A DNA stretch of 64,000 nt from Mycobacterium colombiense (GTDB lineage: Bacteria; Actinomycetota; Actinomycetes; Mycobacteriales; Mycobacteriaceae). A model generated the notes under the pieces. It was not told the origin of the DNA. It saw nothing but the letters and a program-made list of their open reading frames with translations, and searched no databases. The stretch spans positions 1 through 64,000 of the forward strand of contig NZ_LZKI01000005.1 of assembly GCF_001672755.1 (NCBI RefSeq), in the 5' to 3' direction. Shown piece after piece: positions 45,901 to 54,377 of this stretch. The position numbers were made by a program, and so were the translations under genes. The stretch's first letter is position 1. Every line of letters begins with the position of its first letter.

Positions 45901-46686
45901 TCAGGCCACAGCGAGCAGGCGATACAGGCCGATCAAACCCACGACCACGATGATCGCGCGCAGCGCGCCACCCGACAGCCGGCGCCCGTAACGCGCCCCG
46001 AGCAGCCCCCCGACCAGTGACCCCGCAGCGATCAGGCCGGCGGCCGGCCAGCTGATCCGGTCGAACGCGACCGATGTATAGGCAACGGCGGCAACCACAT
46101 TCACCACAAGCGCCAACAGGTTCTTGGCCGCGTTCATCCGCTGCACCGACTCCGGCAACAGCGCACCCATCAGGCCGACCAGCAGAATACCTTGCGCCGC
46201 GGTGAAATAGCCGCCGTAGACGCCGACGGCGAAGGTGCCGAACACCAGCGTGGCCATCCGGCGCGGGCTGACGTGCTCGGGTGAGCGTCCCGCCTCCTCC
46301 GCGCGCCGGGCCGTCCACGCCTGGATTCGCGGCCCGATCACCACCAGCACCAGCGCCAGCACCAGCAGCACGGGCACGATCTCGGCAAACACCTTTTCGG
46401 GCAGGTGCAGCAGCAGATAGGCACCCACCACCGCACCGGCCAGCGATGCCGGGAGCTGCCACCGCAGCCGCTCCCACTGGCCGCCCAACTCGGCGCGATA
46501 GCCCCAGGTGCCCGACACACTGCCGGCGACCAGACCCGTCGCGTTCGACATGGTGGCCGTCACCGGCGGATAGCCCAGCGCCACCAGAGTCGGGAACGTG
46601 ATCAGGGTGCCGGACCCGACCAGCGCGTTGATCGCGCCGGCACCCAGCCCGGCCAGGCATATGAGAAACATCTGAAACGGCGACAC
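45901..46686 (-). CDS. TSUP family (TauE/SafE) membrane permease
   Basis: 261-residue sulfite/sulfonate exporter-type permease. About eight hydrophobic segments; the duplicated family motif appears as LGAGAINALVGSGTLITFPTLV in the first half and AAQGILLVGLMGALLPESVQRMNAAKNLLALVVN in the second. Start GTG 46686. Substrate is not determinable from sequence; anions such as sulfite or sulfonates are typical. Confidence 0.88.
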   Translation of the reverse strand: MSPFQMFLICLAGLGAGAINALVGSGTLITFPTLVALGYPPVTATMSNATGLVAGSVSGTWGYRAELGGQWERLRWQLPASLAGAVVGAYLLLHLPEKVFAEIVPVLLVLALVLVVIGPRIQAWTARRAEEAGRSPEHVSPRRMATLVFGTFAVGVYGGYFTAAQGILLVGLMGALLPESVQRMNAAKNLLALVVNVVAAVAYTSVAFDRISWPAAGLIAAGSLVGGLLGARYGRRLSGGALRAIIVVVGLIGLYRLLAVA

Positions 46687-46751
46687 CGAAGAAAAACCTT
46701 AGCCTGCCGCCGATTTCGGCGCGACGTGACAATCGTCTCTGGCACCGCCGG

Positions 46752-47693
46752 TCAGGCGGGCGGGGCCTCGGCGCCGCGTTCCACGCCGGTCCGCAGCTTG
46801 ACCGAGGCGGAATACGCCAGAGTCCGAAAGTGCAGCACCGGATCGTCGGAAGGCTCGATGCCATCGGTGACGCGCATCGGGTCGAATACCACGATATCGC
46901 CGCCGTGCTCGCGTTCGGTGTCCAGGCCGGTGACCGTCAGCGTGCCGACGGTGACGATCTGCGTGCTCTGCCAGGCCGCCGACGGGTCCACCGTCGAGTC
47001 GGTGGGCCCGGCGATCTGCACCCGGAAGTCGAACCGCACCGGCCCGTCGTCCAGCCGTTGCTTCAGCTCGTCGGTGAGGAAGTCCGGATCCTTGCCGCCG
47101 GCATCCGATCCCGACAGGTATTCCTCGGGTGCGGTCGGAACCAGATGGTAGCGAACGAATCTGGCGCTGCCGTCGGCAGCGATCCAGCGAAAGGCGTGCA
47201 GGCCGTGGTATTCGGTGGTGGCGTAGCTGGCCGGGACGCGGTTCGCCTCGCGCAGGATGGGCAGCGCGCCGAGCAGCCCCGGATGGAAGAGCAGGTGTCT
47301 GGCCAGGCGCAGCGGTGTGGTGAGGCCGGGCCGCATCGCCTTGAGCAGATCGATGAAGCCGTCCGGCGTGCTGGAGACGAACAGTCGGGCGGTCTGCGTC
47401 GAGACATCGGTGGTGGAGCCGTCGGGCAGGGTGAACTTCACCGCCATCCCCCGCACACCGGACGCGCCGTCGCGTTGCCTGGGGTTGCCCGATCCGTTCG
47501 AGAAGCGAATCAGCGCCGGAACGGTCGAGCCGTCGAGATGCTGTGCGCGCGAGAGCATGAGCGCGTCGGGGGTGGCCGTGAACGTGCCCCGATACAGGGT
47601 GCCTTTGGCGTGCAATGCGCGACAGCCGGGCTGTGCTCCCCCGGTGCCCCGGATCGCCTCGATCGCCTGGTCAGGGGTAAGTCCACCGCTCAT
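46752..47693 (-). CDS. Catalase-related peroxidase (mini-catalase)
   Basis: 313-residue monofunctional haem catalase-fold protein lacking the full catalase length (about 480). Conserved: RALHAKGTLYRGTFTATPDA with the distal His, IRFSNGSGNPRQRD with distal Asn region, GVRGMAVKF, and the proximal haem Tyr region near DPMRVTDGIEPSDDPVLHFRTLAYS. Small catalases of this group usually act as organic peroxidases. Start ATG 47693. Confidence 0.88.
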   Translation of the reverse strand: MSGGLTPDQAIEAIRGTGGAQPGCRALHAKGTLYRGTFTATPDALMLSRAQHLDGSTVPALIRFSNGSGNPRQRDGASGVRGMAVKFTLPDGSTTDVSTQTARLFVSSTPDGFIDLLKAMRPGLTTPLRLARHLLFHPGLLGALPILREANRVPASYATTEYHGLHAFRWIAADGSARFVRYHLVPTAPEEYLSGSDAGGKDPDFLTDELKQRLDDGPVRFDFRVQIAGPTDSTVDPSAAWQSTQIVTVGTLTVTGLDTEREHGGDIVVFDPMRVTDGIEPSDDPVLHFRTLAYSASVKLRTGVERGAEAPPA

Positions 47694-47711
47694 GGACGAA
47701 TCTTAGTCGGA

Positions 47712-48503
47712 TCACCTGGGAAAGCCGAAGAGTTCGACGACACCGTGATCGCGACCGGCGGTGTAGCCGCCGTCGACGGCGAGGGCCTGGCCGCTGACGA
47801 ACGAGGCGTCGGGAGACAGCAGGAAGGCGGCCATGGCGGCGACCTCTTCGGGCCGCCCCAGCCGCTGCAGGGCGTGTTCCTTGGTGATGGAGGCCAGCGG
47901 GCCCTCCATCCCGGGGATGCTGAAGACGCTGTGCGCCATGGGCGTTTCGATGAAGCCGGGGCAGATGACGTTGGCCCGGATGCCGCTGGGCCCGTAGTCG
48001 AGCGCGATGTTCTTGGTGAGCAGCACGACGCCGCCCTTGGCCGCGTTGTAGGAGCTGCCGCCCGCGGTGCCCTCGAGGCCCTCGACGCTGGCGACCGTCA
48101 CGATCGAGCCCCGCTCTCCGTCGGCCCGGGGTTGTTCGATCATCGTGGCCAGGGCCGCCTTGGCCACCAGGAAGGTGCCGGTGAGGTTGATGCCGATCAC
48201 CCGGTCCCATTCGGCGCGGTCGAGCAGGTGCACCGGACCTCCGCCGGCGACACCGGCGGCGTGGAAGAGGCCGTCGAGGCGGCCCGGCACCGCGGCCAGC
48301 ACCGCGGCGATCGCGGCTTCGTCGGTCACGTCGGCGGACACGAAAGTGAACTGCGGGCCCAAGTCGTCGGGCGGGGCGGCCAGGTCGGCGCCGACCACGG
48401 TGCCGCCCTCGGCCAAGAGCCGCCGCGCGGTGGCCAGCCCGATTCCCGACGCGGCGCCGGTCACGACGAAGGTGCGGGAACGGGCGCGCTCGGGGTTCAC
48501 CAT
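47712..48503 (-). CDS. Short-chain dehydrogenase/reductase
   Basis: 263-residue classical [11 protein letters not shown] nucleotide motif, NAG-like HAAGVAGGG, catalytic Ser in VASVEGLEG and YNAAKGG Tyr/Lys pair, and C-terminal [15 protein letters not shown]. Probable NAD(H)-dependent alcohol/ketone oxidoreductase; substrate unknown. It lies 18 bases upstream of the mini-catalase on the same strand. The 248-base gap to the divergent lipoprotein gene (48504-48751) holds no gene I can support. Confidence 0.9.
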   Translation of the reverse strand: MVNPERARSRTFVVTGAASGIGLATARRLLAEGGTVVGADLAAPPDDLGPQFTFVSADVTDEAAIAAVLAAVPGRLDGLFHAAGVAGGGPVHLLDRAEWDRVIGINLTGTFLVAKAALATMIEQPRADGERGSIVTVASVEGLEGTAGGSSYNAAKGGVVLLTKNIALDYGPSGIRANVICPGFIETPMAHSVFSIPGMEGPLASITKEHALQRLGRPEEVAAMAAFLLSPDASFVSGQALAVDGGYTAGRDHGVVELFGFPR

Positions 48504-48751
48504 GTCGGATCCTTATCTGATCGTCGGGCCGCTCGGCCCAGTCATGGTGACACACCGCCCCGCAGTCAGTTCGCGAATACCGTATTTGGTGTCAAATGGG
48601 TTCGCGCCGTGGGCTTTACAAAGCCATCCGACGCATTCATAGGTGGGTTGTATCACGCTATGAAATACCCATTCTTGGACATCGCCGCCGCCACTGGAGG
48701 ACGATATGCCCACGGGCGAATTCGCAGCGCCCGACGGCGTTAGGAACAACG

Positions 48752-49354
48752 ATGTCAGCAACTCAGCCTCAGCTGCCTCCCCGTCGAACCGGATGGCGCG
48801 TCGCGGCGATCAGCGCGGCCGCCCTGATCGCCGTGATCGTCCTGGCCTGCTCCGCCAACCGGACCGAGCGCACCGCCGCGATGACGCTGGCGTCCGCCGA
48901 CGCGATCGCCATCGCGCAGGGCGTCTCGGTCACCCCCGCGCCCGGCTGGACGGTCGGACACCGCGGCCCGAACTGGGTGGCGCTGAACAACGCCGACACC
49001 AGCGCGCAGCTGCGGATCACGGTCAAGCCCGCGGGCGGCGCGGATGCCGCCGGGCTGCTGCGGGCCGACATCGACCAATTCACCAGCGGCGCCTCGGCCA
49101 TCTTGACCGATGTGAACCGCCTGAACCCCCCCGACACCAAGCCGCTGCCCAGTGCCAACTTCCAGCAGCAAGCCTCCGTCAACTACACCGCGACCGTGGT
49201 GAACGCGCAGGACAGAATTCCCGTGATCGGCACGTTCACCGAGCTGCTGAACACCTCGAACGGCCGATCGGCGTTCATCGACTTCCGACAGGACAGCAGC
49301 GCGACCACCCAGGCCGCCGGCGACGGCGGAATGATGATCGGCTCCATGGAGTGA
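48752..49354 (+). CDS. Probable secreted lipoprotein
   Basis: 200-residue protein with basic N-terminus (PPRRTGWR), a hydrophobic helix and a lipobox-like VLAC at about residue 33, followed by a soluble domain (TPAPGWTVGHRGPNWVALNN, then GLLRADIDQFTSGASAILTDVNRLN). It resembles mycobacterial envelope proteins of unknown function. Start ATG 48752 behind AGGAA; the frame is open farther upstream without support. Confidence 0.75.
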   Translation: MSATQPQLPPRRTGWRVAAISAAALIAVIVLACSANRTERTAAMTLASADAIAIAQGVSVTPAPGWTVGHRGPNWVALNNADTSAQLRITVKPAGGADAAGLLRADIDQFTSGASAILTDVNRLNPPDTKPLPSANFQQQASVNYTATVVNAQDRIPVIGTFTELLNTSNGRSAFIDFRQDSSATTQAAGDGGMMIGSME

Positions 49355-49447
49355 GGCGCTGGCAACCTGCGCCGGCCAGGGTCGGCGTGGCGTGTGCGCG
49401 ACCGACCGCGTATTAACGACGTGAAGAAATCGAACGCGGAGGGGTCC

Positions 49448-51007
49448 ATGCCACCAGCCGACACGACGACCAGCACGGCGGAGACGCTCGCCGGCATCGT
49501 GGAACGACATGCACAGCAGCGGCCCGACGCGATCGCCATCCGCTTCGGCGAGCGCGGATGGTCCTGGGCGGAGTGGAGCTCACGTATTCGTCGCACCGCC
49601 GGCGCGCTGCGCGAGGCCGGCGTCGAGCGGGGCCAGTGCGTGGCCGTCCTGGACAAGAATCACCCCGCCTGCCTCGAAGTGCTCATCGCGGGCGCCTCCA
49701 TCGGCGTGGTCACCACCGTGGTCAATTGGCGGGTGATCGGCGACGAACTCGTGCACGTCCTGGCCGACAGCGGCGCCCGCGTACTGCTGGTCGGCACCGA
49801 GCTGCGCGCCGTCGCCGAGGCGGCAGCCGCGCGGGCGCCGGGCGTGCGACGCATCATCGAGATCGGCGGCGAGTACGAATCGCTGCTCGCTGCGGCGGCG
49901 CCGACGCAGCCCGACCCCAGCGTCGACGAGAACGAGACCGCGCTGGTGATCTACAGCTCGGGCACCACCGGACGGCCCAAGGGCGTGCTGCTGAGCCAGC
50001 GCGCGCTGGTCAATCACGCGTCGAACCTGGCTCCGGCGTTTCCCTTCGCCGACGGCGACGCGAATCTGGTCGCCATGCCGTTGTTTCATGTCGGCGGGAT
50101 CGGCTACGCCTTGTTCGGAATCCGTTCCGGGGCACCGACGTTCATGACGCGCGAGCCCGACGCCGCGACGTTGATCGGCGCGGTGCGCGCGGGGGCCACC
50201 CACGCGTTCTTCGTCCCACCGGTGATCGCCCGGTTCCTGGATGCGGGTGAGGCGGCGACCGCCGCGATCGCCGGCTTGCGCTACATCGTCTACGGCGCCG
50301 CACCGATGCCGCTGCCCTTGCTGCACCGGGCGCTGGCCACGTGGCCCGACACGAAATTCGTGCAGGTGTACGGGCAGACGGAATTGTGCGGCGCGGTCAC
50401 CGCGCTGTCCGACGACGATCACCGCGATGCCGCGCGGCCCGAGCTGCAGCTTGCGGCAGGAAAGGCGGTGCTGGGCTGCGAGATTCGTGTCGTCGACCCC
50501 GAGACCGGAAACCCGTTGCCGCCCGGGGTATCCGGCGAGGTGTGGGTGCGCAGCAACCAGAACATGACCGGGTACCTCAACCGTCCGGACGCGACGGCCG
50601 AGACGATCACCGCCGACGACTGGGTGCGCACCGGGGACATCGGGCGCCTGGACGCCGACGACTACGTCTACATCGAAGACCGCATCAAGGACATGATCAT
50701 CACCGGCGGCGAAAACGTGTACGGCCCCGAGGTGGAAAGCGTGCTCATCGAGTATCCCGCCGTGGAGGATGCGGCGGTGATCGGCGTGCCCGACGACTTC
50801 TGGGGCGAATCCGTCAAGGCGATCGTGGTGGCCGACGGCGAGGTCGACGCGAAAGACATCATCGAGTTCTGCCGACGGCACCTGGCCGGTTTCAAATGTC
50901 CGCGCACGGTCGACTTCGTGGCGGAACTCCCCCGCAACGCCAGCGGAAAGATCCTGAAAACTCAGCTGCGCGAACCGTTTTGGCGCGACCGGGCGCGCGG
51001 GATATGA
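49448..51007 (+). CDS. Acyl-CoA synthetase (FadD-type AMP-dependent ligase)
   Basis: 519-residue adenylate-forming enzyme that activates a carboxylic acid as acyl-AMP and then acyl-CoA. P-loop-like ALVIYSSGTTGRPKGVLLS, VQVYGQTELCG, WVRTGDIGRLDADDYVYIEDRIKDMIITGGENV and the C-terminal catalytic lysine in PRNASGKILKTQLR are all intact. Start chosen at ATG 49448 with GGAGGGG upstream; GTG/ATG upstream in frame at 49394 lacks support. It converges on the enoyl-CoA hydratase gene, suggesting a linked acyl-CoA pathway. Confidence 0.9.
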   Translation: MPPADTTTSTAETLAGIVERHAQQRPDAIAIRFGERGWSWAEWSSRIRRTAGALREAGVERGQCVAVLDKNHPACLEVLIAGASIGVVTTVVNWRVIGDELVHVLADSGARVLLVGTELRAVAEAAAARAPGVRRIIEIGGEYESLLAAAAPTQPDPSVDENETALVIYSSGTTGRPKGVLLSQRALVNHASNLAPAFPFADGDANLVAMPLFHVGGIGYALFGIRSGAPTFMTREPDAATLIGAVRAGATHAFFVPPVIARFLDAGEAATAAIAGLRYIVYGAAPMPLPLLHRALATWPDTKFVQVYGQTELCGAVTALSDDDHRDAARPELQLAAGKAVLGCEIRVVDPETGNPLPPGVSGEVWVRSNQNMTGYLNRPDATAETITADDWVRTGDIGRLDADDYVYIEDRIKDMIITGGENVYGPEVESVLIEYPAVEDAAVIGVPDDFWGESVKAIVVADGEVDAKDIIEFCRRHLAGFKCPRTVDFVAELPRNASGKILKTQLREPFWRDRARGI

Positions 51008-51054
51008 GCGCTCGCGTCGATGCGGCGCGGCGCGACGGTGCGATCAGGACCGCG

Positions 51055-51884
51055 CTACAGTCGTCCCTCGACGCGCAACTCCGGGTGCACCCAGTCGGGT
51101 GAGCGGCGTTCCTTGAACGAGCGGAAGCCCTCGATGGCCTCGGCGTCGGACAGGCTGGCGGTCATGCCGATGCGGTCATAGAGGCCCAGGTAGTTGTCGA
51201 TGCTCGATTTGATGACGCCGCGGGCGCGTGGGGCAGTTCGACAGCATTGCGCGAGAACGTCTTTCGCCGCGTCCAGCAGGCCCTCGTGTGGCACCACGCG
51301 GGTGACCAGGCCCCAGTCGAGGGCCTCGACCGCGGTGAGCACACGTCCGGTGAACATCAGGTCGCGGGTGCGCACCGGCCCGATGACGCGGGTGAGCATC
51401 TGGCTGTAGTAGGTGTCGGCGTAGCCGCGGAACAGCTCGGGCACCCGGAAGGTCGCCCGATCGCTCACCACCGACAGGTCGCTGCACAGCGCGATCTGGA
51501 AGCCGCCGCCCTGACATAACCCGTTGACCGCGGACACGATCGGCTTGCCCGAGGTGCGCACCGCGTCGAACGGCGTCACATCCATGCCCAGCGCGGAACC
51601 GAAGGTGATCCAGTTGTCCTCGCCTCCCCCGCCGCCCATGTCGCCACCGGGGGCGAAGACGTCGCCGGTCCCGGTGAGCACCAGCCCGGCCAGGTCCTTG
51701 TCCTCGTTGAGACGTCCCACCGCATAACGGATCCCGAAGTACATCGCGGGGCTCAGGGCGTTGCGCGCCTCCGGCCGATCGATGGTGCAAACCGCGATCG
51801 GGCCTGACGCTCGAAGCGCAGGTATGGCGTGCCCAGCCAATCACCTTCGGGCGGACGGGGACTGTTCTGCGGTGCCTGCGCCAC
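51055..51884 (-). CDS. Enoyl-CoA hydratase/isomerase, with probable N-terminal frameshift
   Basis: Crotonase-fold protein. The body reads IAVCTIDRPEARNALSP, GLVLTGTGDVFAPGGDM, KPIVSAVNGLCQGGGFQIALCSDL and ends RRSPDWVHPELRVEGRL. In the continuous frame the N-terminus (from TTG 51840) looks wrong, whereas the adjacent frame starting at GTG 51884 behind GAGAGGAGT encodes MAQAPQNSPRPPEGDW and LGTPYLRFER, which flows naturally into GPIAVCTI. One base appears to be missing near 51803 in a run of C/G. Either a sequencing error or a real frameshift; in the latter case the gene may be inactive or use a poor start. Confidence 0.75.
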
Positions 51885-51972
51885 GGGACTCCTCTCGGAT
51901 CAGCGTCGCCGCGGGTACGTCGCGCCGCAACGCCGCTACTGTAGCTCTTACGGTATCCGCGGTGCCGGGCGC

Positions 51973-52266
51973 CTACACGTAAGGCAGCGTCGTCGTCTCG
52001 GCCGTCGCGGACGCATCGGCCAGCACCGAGGCGAGCTTGGTTTGCAGGGTGGACGTGGTGTCCCCCACCGGCTTATCGCAGAACCTGCAGCGCGTGGTGA
52101 AGTTCGGCTGTTCGTCCTCGTCCGGCCAGAACCGGCGCGGCCCGACCTGGGCGCCGGGGTCGAACTGCACGGCCTGATGCGGGGCGTCCTTGAGGATGCG
52201 GCCGACGGGATGGCTTTGCGGGCATTCGAGTTTGAGCATGCCGACGCCCTCCTGGTTGCCGACCAT
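51973..52266 (-). CDS. Conserved hypothetical protein with a C-x2-C motif
   Basis: 97-residue protein of unknown function: KLECPQSHPVGRILKDAPHQAVQFDPG, RFWPDEDEQPNFTTRCRFCDKPVGDT, then a helical tail. The single Cys in ECPQSH plus CRFC could form a small metal site. Start ATG 52266, with ATG 52239 as an alternative. Next to a SRPBCC-domain gene on the same strand (20-base gap). Confidence 0.6.
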   Translation of the reverse strand: MVGNQEGVGMLKLECPQSHPVGRILKDAPHQAVQFDPGAQVGPRRFWPDEDEQPNFTTRCRFCDKPVGDTTSTLQTKLASVLADASATAETTTLPYV

Positions 52267-52286
52267 GGTTCACCGTCCCCTCGCCG

Positions 52287-52733
52287 TCAGTGCAGGATCT
52301 GCGCGAGCTTGCGCCATCGTCGATGACGATGCCGGAACATAACCCGGACAAAGGCACGGGTCAGCAGCCCGTGCAGGCCATCGTCGGTCTCGATCTCGTC
52401 GGTGTAGCGGCAGCTGCCGTCGTCGATGGGTTCGAACGTCAGGCGGTGATTCCAGGTGTGGACGGGTCCGCCGTGCTCGTTGGTGTAGATCTCGGTCGGG
52501 TCGAGCCGCTTGATGGTGAGGTGATGCGTCCAACCCGGGATCACGCCGAACCACCAGAGACGCGCCGACCCCTGAGTGCCGACCTCGATGCGCTCGGGGA
52601 CCTCGAGGCGGTAAGCCCGCAGCACCGGACTGAGGACGTGCTTCATCAGCTCTGGCTTGCGCGCCAGGGCGGAGGCCGTCTCGACCGGGATCGGCAGCTC
52701 CGTAGTTAGGGTCACCTTACTCATGCAGTTCAT
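52287..52733 (-). CDS. SRPBCC-fold (START-like) protein
   Basis: 148-residue protein that looks like a polyketide cyclase/START-like lipid-binding fold: alternating beta strands LWWFGVIPGWTHHLTIKRLDPTEIYTNEHGGPVHTWNHRLTFEPIDDGSCRYTDEIETDDG followed by a long C-terminal helix with RHRHRRWRKLAQIL. Ligand unknown. ATG 52733 is used; ATG 52724 (MSKVTLTTEL) is equally likely. Confidence 0.7.
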   Translation of the reverse strand: MNCMSKVTLTTELPIPVETASALARKPELMKHVLSPVLRAYRLEVPERIEVGTQGSARLWWFGVIPGWTHHLTIKRLDPTEIYTNEHGGPVHTWNHRLTFEPIDDGSCRYTDEIETDDGLHGLLTRAFVRVMFRHRHRRWRKLAQILH

Positions 52734-52772
52734 GGTGGCTTAGTGAGCGCCATCCGGCAAGGGCGCCGCCGT

Positions 52773-53009
52773 TTAGTGGGGCGGTTCCGGAGCCGCCGGG
52801 TTGGGCGCCTGGGCCGGCGAGGACGGTGCCGGCCGCGGAGCGGCCGACGGCGGGCAGTCCGGCATGAAAATCCACACCGACGACCATCTGGCGGTGATCT
52901 TGTTGCACGCCGCCGGGACGACCGGCGAGGCGTTGCTCGCCGAAATCAGCGCCGCAATGAGTCCGGTAACCAGCGCAGGAAGGAGGATCCGGGAGACGAC
53001 GGTCAACAT
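52773..53009 (-). CDS. Possible small secreted protein
   Basis: 78 residues with an N-terminal hydrophobic signal-like helix (LLPALVTGLIAALISA), then a short segment with two cysteines (AACNKITARWSSVWIFMPDC) and a Pro/Ala-rich tail. Cys pair and tail are typical of small exported mycobacterial proteins. No clear ribosome binding site, so the call is tentative. Confidence 0.5.
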   Translation of the reverse strand: MLTVVSRILLPALVTGLIAALISASNASPVVPAACNKITARWSSVWIFMPDCPPSAAPRPAPSSPAQAPNPAAPEPPH

Positions 53010-53115
53010 GATTCAGGCTACGACGGGAGCCGGCGGGCCGCAGCGTGAGAAGTCGGCGGCGCGCCACGGAAGAGGGCGGCGCGGTCAACCATTCATTGAC
53101 CTGGATTGCTACTTG

Positions 53116-53187
53116 TGGTCCCGGCTGGGATCGAACCAGCGACCTTCCGCGTGTGAAGCGGACGCTCTCCCACTGAGCCACGGGACC
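53116..53187 (-). tRNA. tRNA-Val (CAC)
   Basis: 72-base cloverleaf on the minus strand. Acceptor arm GGTCCCG/CGGGACC, anticodon loop TTCACAC between stems TCCGC and GCGGA, T arm GCTGGTTCGATCCCAGC, discriminator A. CCA is not encoded. Anticodon CAC. Confidence 0.95.
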
Positions 53188-53368
53188 GGCGCCGAGACGG
53201 CGAACGACGTCGAAGACTAGCACGCGCCAGCCCCCGACAATACCGGCCGCATCGTGTGGCACGTCGTCGCGATAGCCTAGACACGGCTCGTACCAAGAAA
53301 TTTGTATGTGCCCGCTCACGTGGACTATCGTCGTGCTTCGCACCGGGCGACGATCTCGTCCGAGGCGC

Positions 53369-53441
53369 GCGGATGTAGCGCAGTTGGTAGCGCATCACCT
53401 TGCCAAGGTGAGGGTCGCGGGTTCGAATCCCGTCATCCGCT
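53369..53441 (+). tRNA. tRNA-Gly (GCC)
   Basis: 73 bases. Acceptor GCGGATG/CATCCGC, anticodon arm TCACC-TTGCCAA-GGTGA, T arm GCGGGTTCGAATCCCGT, discriminator T. CCA is not encoded. First of a plus-strand Gly-Cys-Val tRNA cluster. Confidence 0.95.
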
Positions 53442-53469
53442 CGAAGGTGCAAGTGGCGTGGACCCCAAC

Positions 53470-53543
53470 GGTGGAGTGGCCGAGTGGTGAGGCAACGGCC
53501 TGCAAAGCCGTGCACACGGGTTCGATTCCCGTCTCCACCTCCA
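53470..53543 (+). tRNA. tRNA-Cys (GCA)
   Basis: Acceptor GGTGGAG/CTCCACC, anticodon arm ACGGC-CTGCAAA-GCCGT, T arm ACGGGTTCGATTCCCGT, discriminator T, encoded CCA at 53541-53543. Between tRNA-Gly and tRNA-Val. Confidence 0.95.
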
Positions 53544-53558
53544 GCTTTTGGTTTCCCG

Positions 53559-53633
53559 GCGCGATTAGCTCAGCGGGAGAGCGCTTCCCTGACACGGAAG
53601 AGGTCACTGGTTCAATCCCAGTATCGCGCACCA
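53559..53633 (+). tRNA. tRNA-Val (GAC), integration target of the downstream element
   Basis: Acceptor GCGCGAT/ATCGCGC, anticodon arm CTTCC-CTGACAC-GGAAG, T arm ACTGGTTCAATCCCAGT, discriminator A, encoded CCA. The last 27 bases (from 53607) and two bases beyond are repeated at 63667-63695, so an element has inserted into its 3' end while leaving this copy complete and presumably functional. Confidence 0.95.
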
Positions 53634-53635
53634 GA
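53607..53635 (+). repeat. attL: 29-bp direct repeat in tRNA-Val(GAC)
   Basis: The 29 bases beginning CTGGTTCAATCCCAG and ending CGCACCAGA are identical at 63667-63695. This copy is the 3' part of the intact tRNA gene, covering the T arm and acceptor, the usual crossover zone for tRNA-targeting tyrosine integrases. Confidence 0.95.
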
Positions 53636-53680
53636 GTTATTGCAGGTCAGGAGCGGTTTTCAAGCCTCGAACCAGGCGGC

Positions 53681-53701
53681 GTGAACTACTTGTGAACTAC
53701 T
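53681..53701 (+). repeat. Integrase arm-type sites, left
   Basis: Two copies of GTGAACTACT, 11 bp apart start to start, starting 46 bases inside attL. The identical 21-bp arrangement in the same orientation occurs at 63530-63550 near the other end. This is what paired arm-type binding sites of a lambda-type integrase look like. Confidence 0.75.
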
Positions 53702-53729
53702 CGGTTGGCAACCACCCGAGGAGACATGA

Positions 53730-53987
53730 GTGACCATCAACCACCAAACCGTCGACGTCGAAACCTTCAAGGTCGGCCGATACCGGGCCATCCTGCAACG
53801 CCATGAAGTCGAGCGCGGTGTTCGCTATGACGTGTTCGTGGACCGAGCCGGACTTGACCTCGCCTCGTGCGGCAACGCTCTCGATCTGATGAACCTGGGC
53901 ATTGCGATATGCCGCGCCGCCCATGCACTCGACGATGCGCAACGACGCCAGGCGATGGACCGCCACCCGGCAGGACGTGCGTTGTGA
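53730..53987 (+). CDS. Small protein at the left end of the element
   Basis: 85-residue protein from GTG 53730 behind GAGGAG. Sequence MTINHQTVDVETFKVGRYRAIL begins a short beta-rich part, then RGVRYDVFVDRAGLDLASCGNALDLMNLGIAICRAAHALDD. I do not recognise it. One of only two plus-strand genes in the element; its stop overlaps the next start (GTGA). Confidence 0.65.
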   Translation: MTINHQTVDVETFKVGRYRAILQRHEVERGVRYDVFVDRAGLDLASCGNALDLMNLGIAICRAAHALDDAQRRQAMDRHPAGRAL

Positions 53988-54157
53988 GCCGGATGGGATG
54001 GCCGGAGCGATTGTTAGCTGCGGTCGCAGTGATGGGTGCCGCGTATCTGTTCGGGGGGTTGATCAACCCACTCGCGGGGCTGATCTGTGCCGTCACGACC
54101 ATGCTGGTCATCGGCGCCATCCTGGGTGGCATCTACCTTGGAGAGAAGCGACGATGA
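53984..54157 (+). CDS. Two-helix small membrane protein, possible holin-like
   Basis: 57 residues from GTG 53984: two hydrophobic helices (about 8-25 and 28-48) joined by a short GGLINPLAG turn, with a basic EKRR end. The layout resembles small holins or superinfection-exclusion membrane proteins, but no endolysin gene accompanies it. Coupled to the preceding gene by a four-base overlap and followed by a strong terminator. Confidence 0.6.
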   Translation: MSRMGWPERLLAAVAVMGAAYLFGGLINPLAGLICAVTTMLVIGAILGGIYLGEKRR

Positions 54158-54181
54158 GCCAGCGCTAGTCTCCATTGAATA

Positions 54182-54222
54182 AGGACCGCCCCAGCCACTT
54201 CGGTTTGGGGCGGTCCTCTTTT
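54182..54222 (+). terminator. Intrinsic terminator between convergent element genes
   Basis: AGGACCGCCCCA and TGGGGCGGTCCT form a perfect 12-bp stem that can be extended by AGCC/GGTT in the loop, followed by CTTTTC. It ends the two plus-strand genes and abuts the stop of the convergent minus-strand gene. Confidence 0.88.
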
Positions 54223-54377
54223 CACACCACCCACGGCCTGCGGCGCCAAGGCAGCTTCGGCAACATCATCTCGCGCAAGCACTTTCTGCAATAGAGGATG
54301 CGCCTGCCGAACTCGTCGGTGTGCACGTACCGATTCGTTCCGCGTAATGGATGGCCAGCGCTGCAGACGCTACTCAC
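54222..54377 (-). CDS. 51-residue zinc-motif protein coupled to the tape measure gene
   Basis: Reads MSSVCSAGHPLRGTNRYVHT, then DEFGRRILYCRKCLREMMLP and a basic end. Cys-x3-His plus Cys-x2-Cys could bind one zinc ion, like small phage HNH-fragment or zinc-ribbon proteins. GTG 54377 overlaps the tape-measure stop by four bases (GTGA), and the stop lies at the terminator. The coupling argues that it is real despite its size. Confidence 0.65.
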   Translation of the reverse strand: MSSVCSAGHPLRGTNRYVHTDEFGRRILYCRKCLREMMLPKLPWRRRPWVV

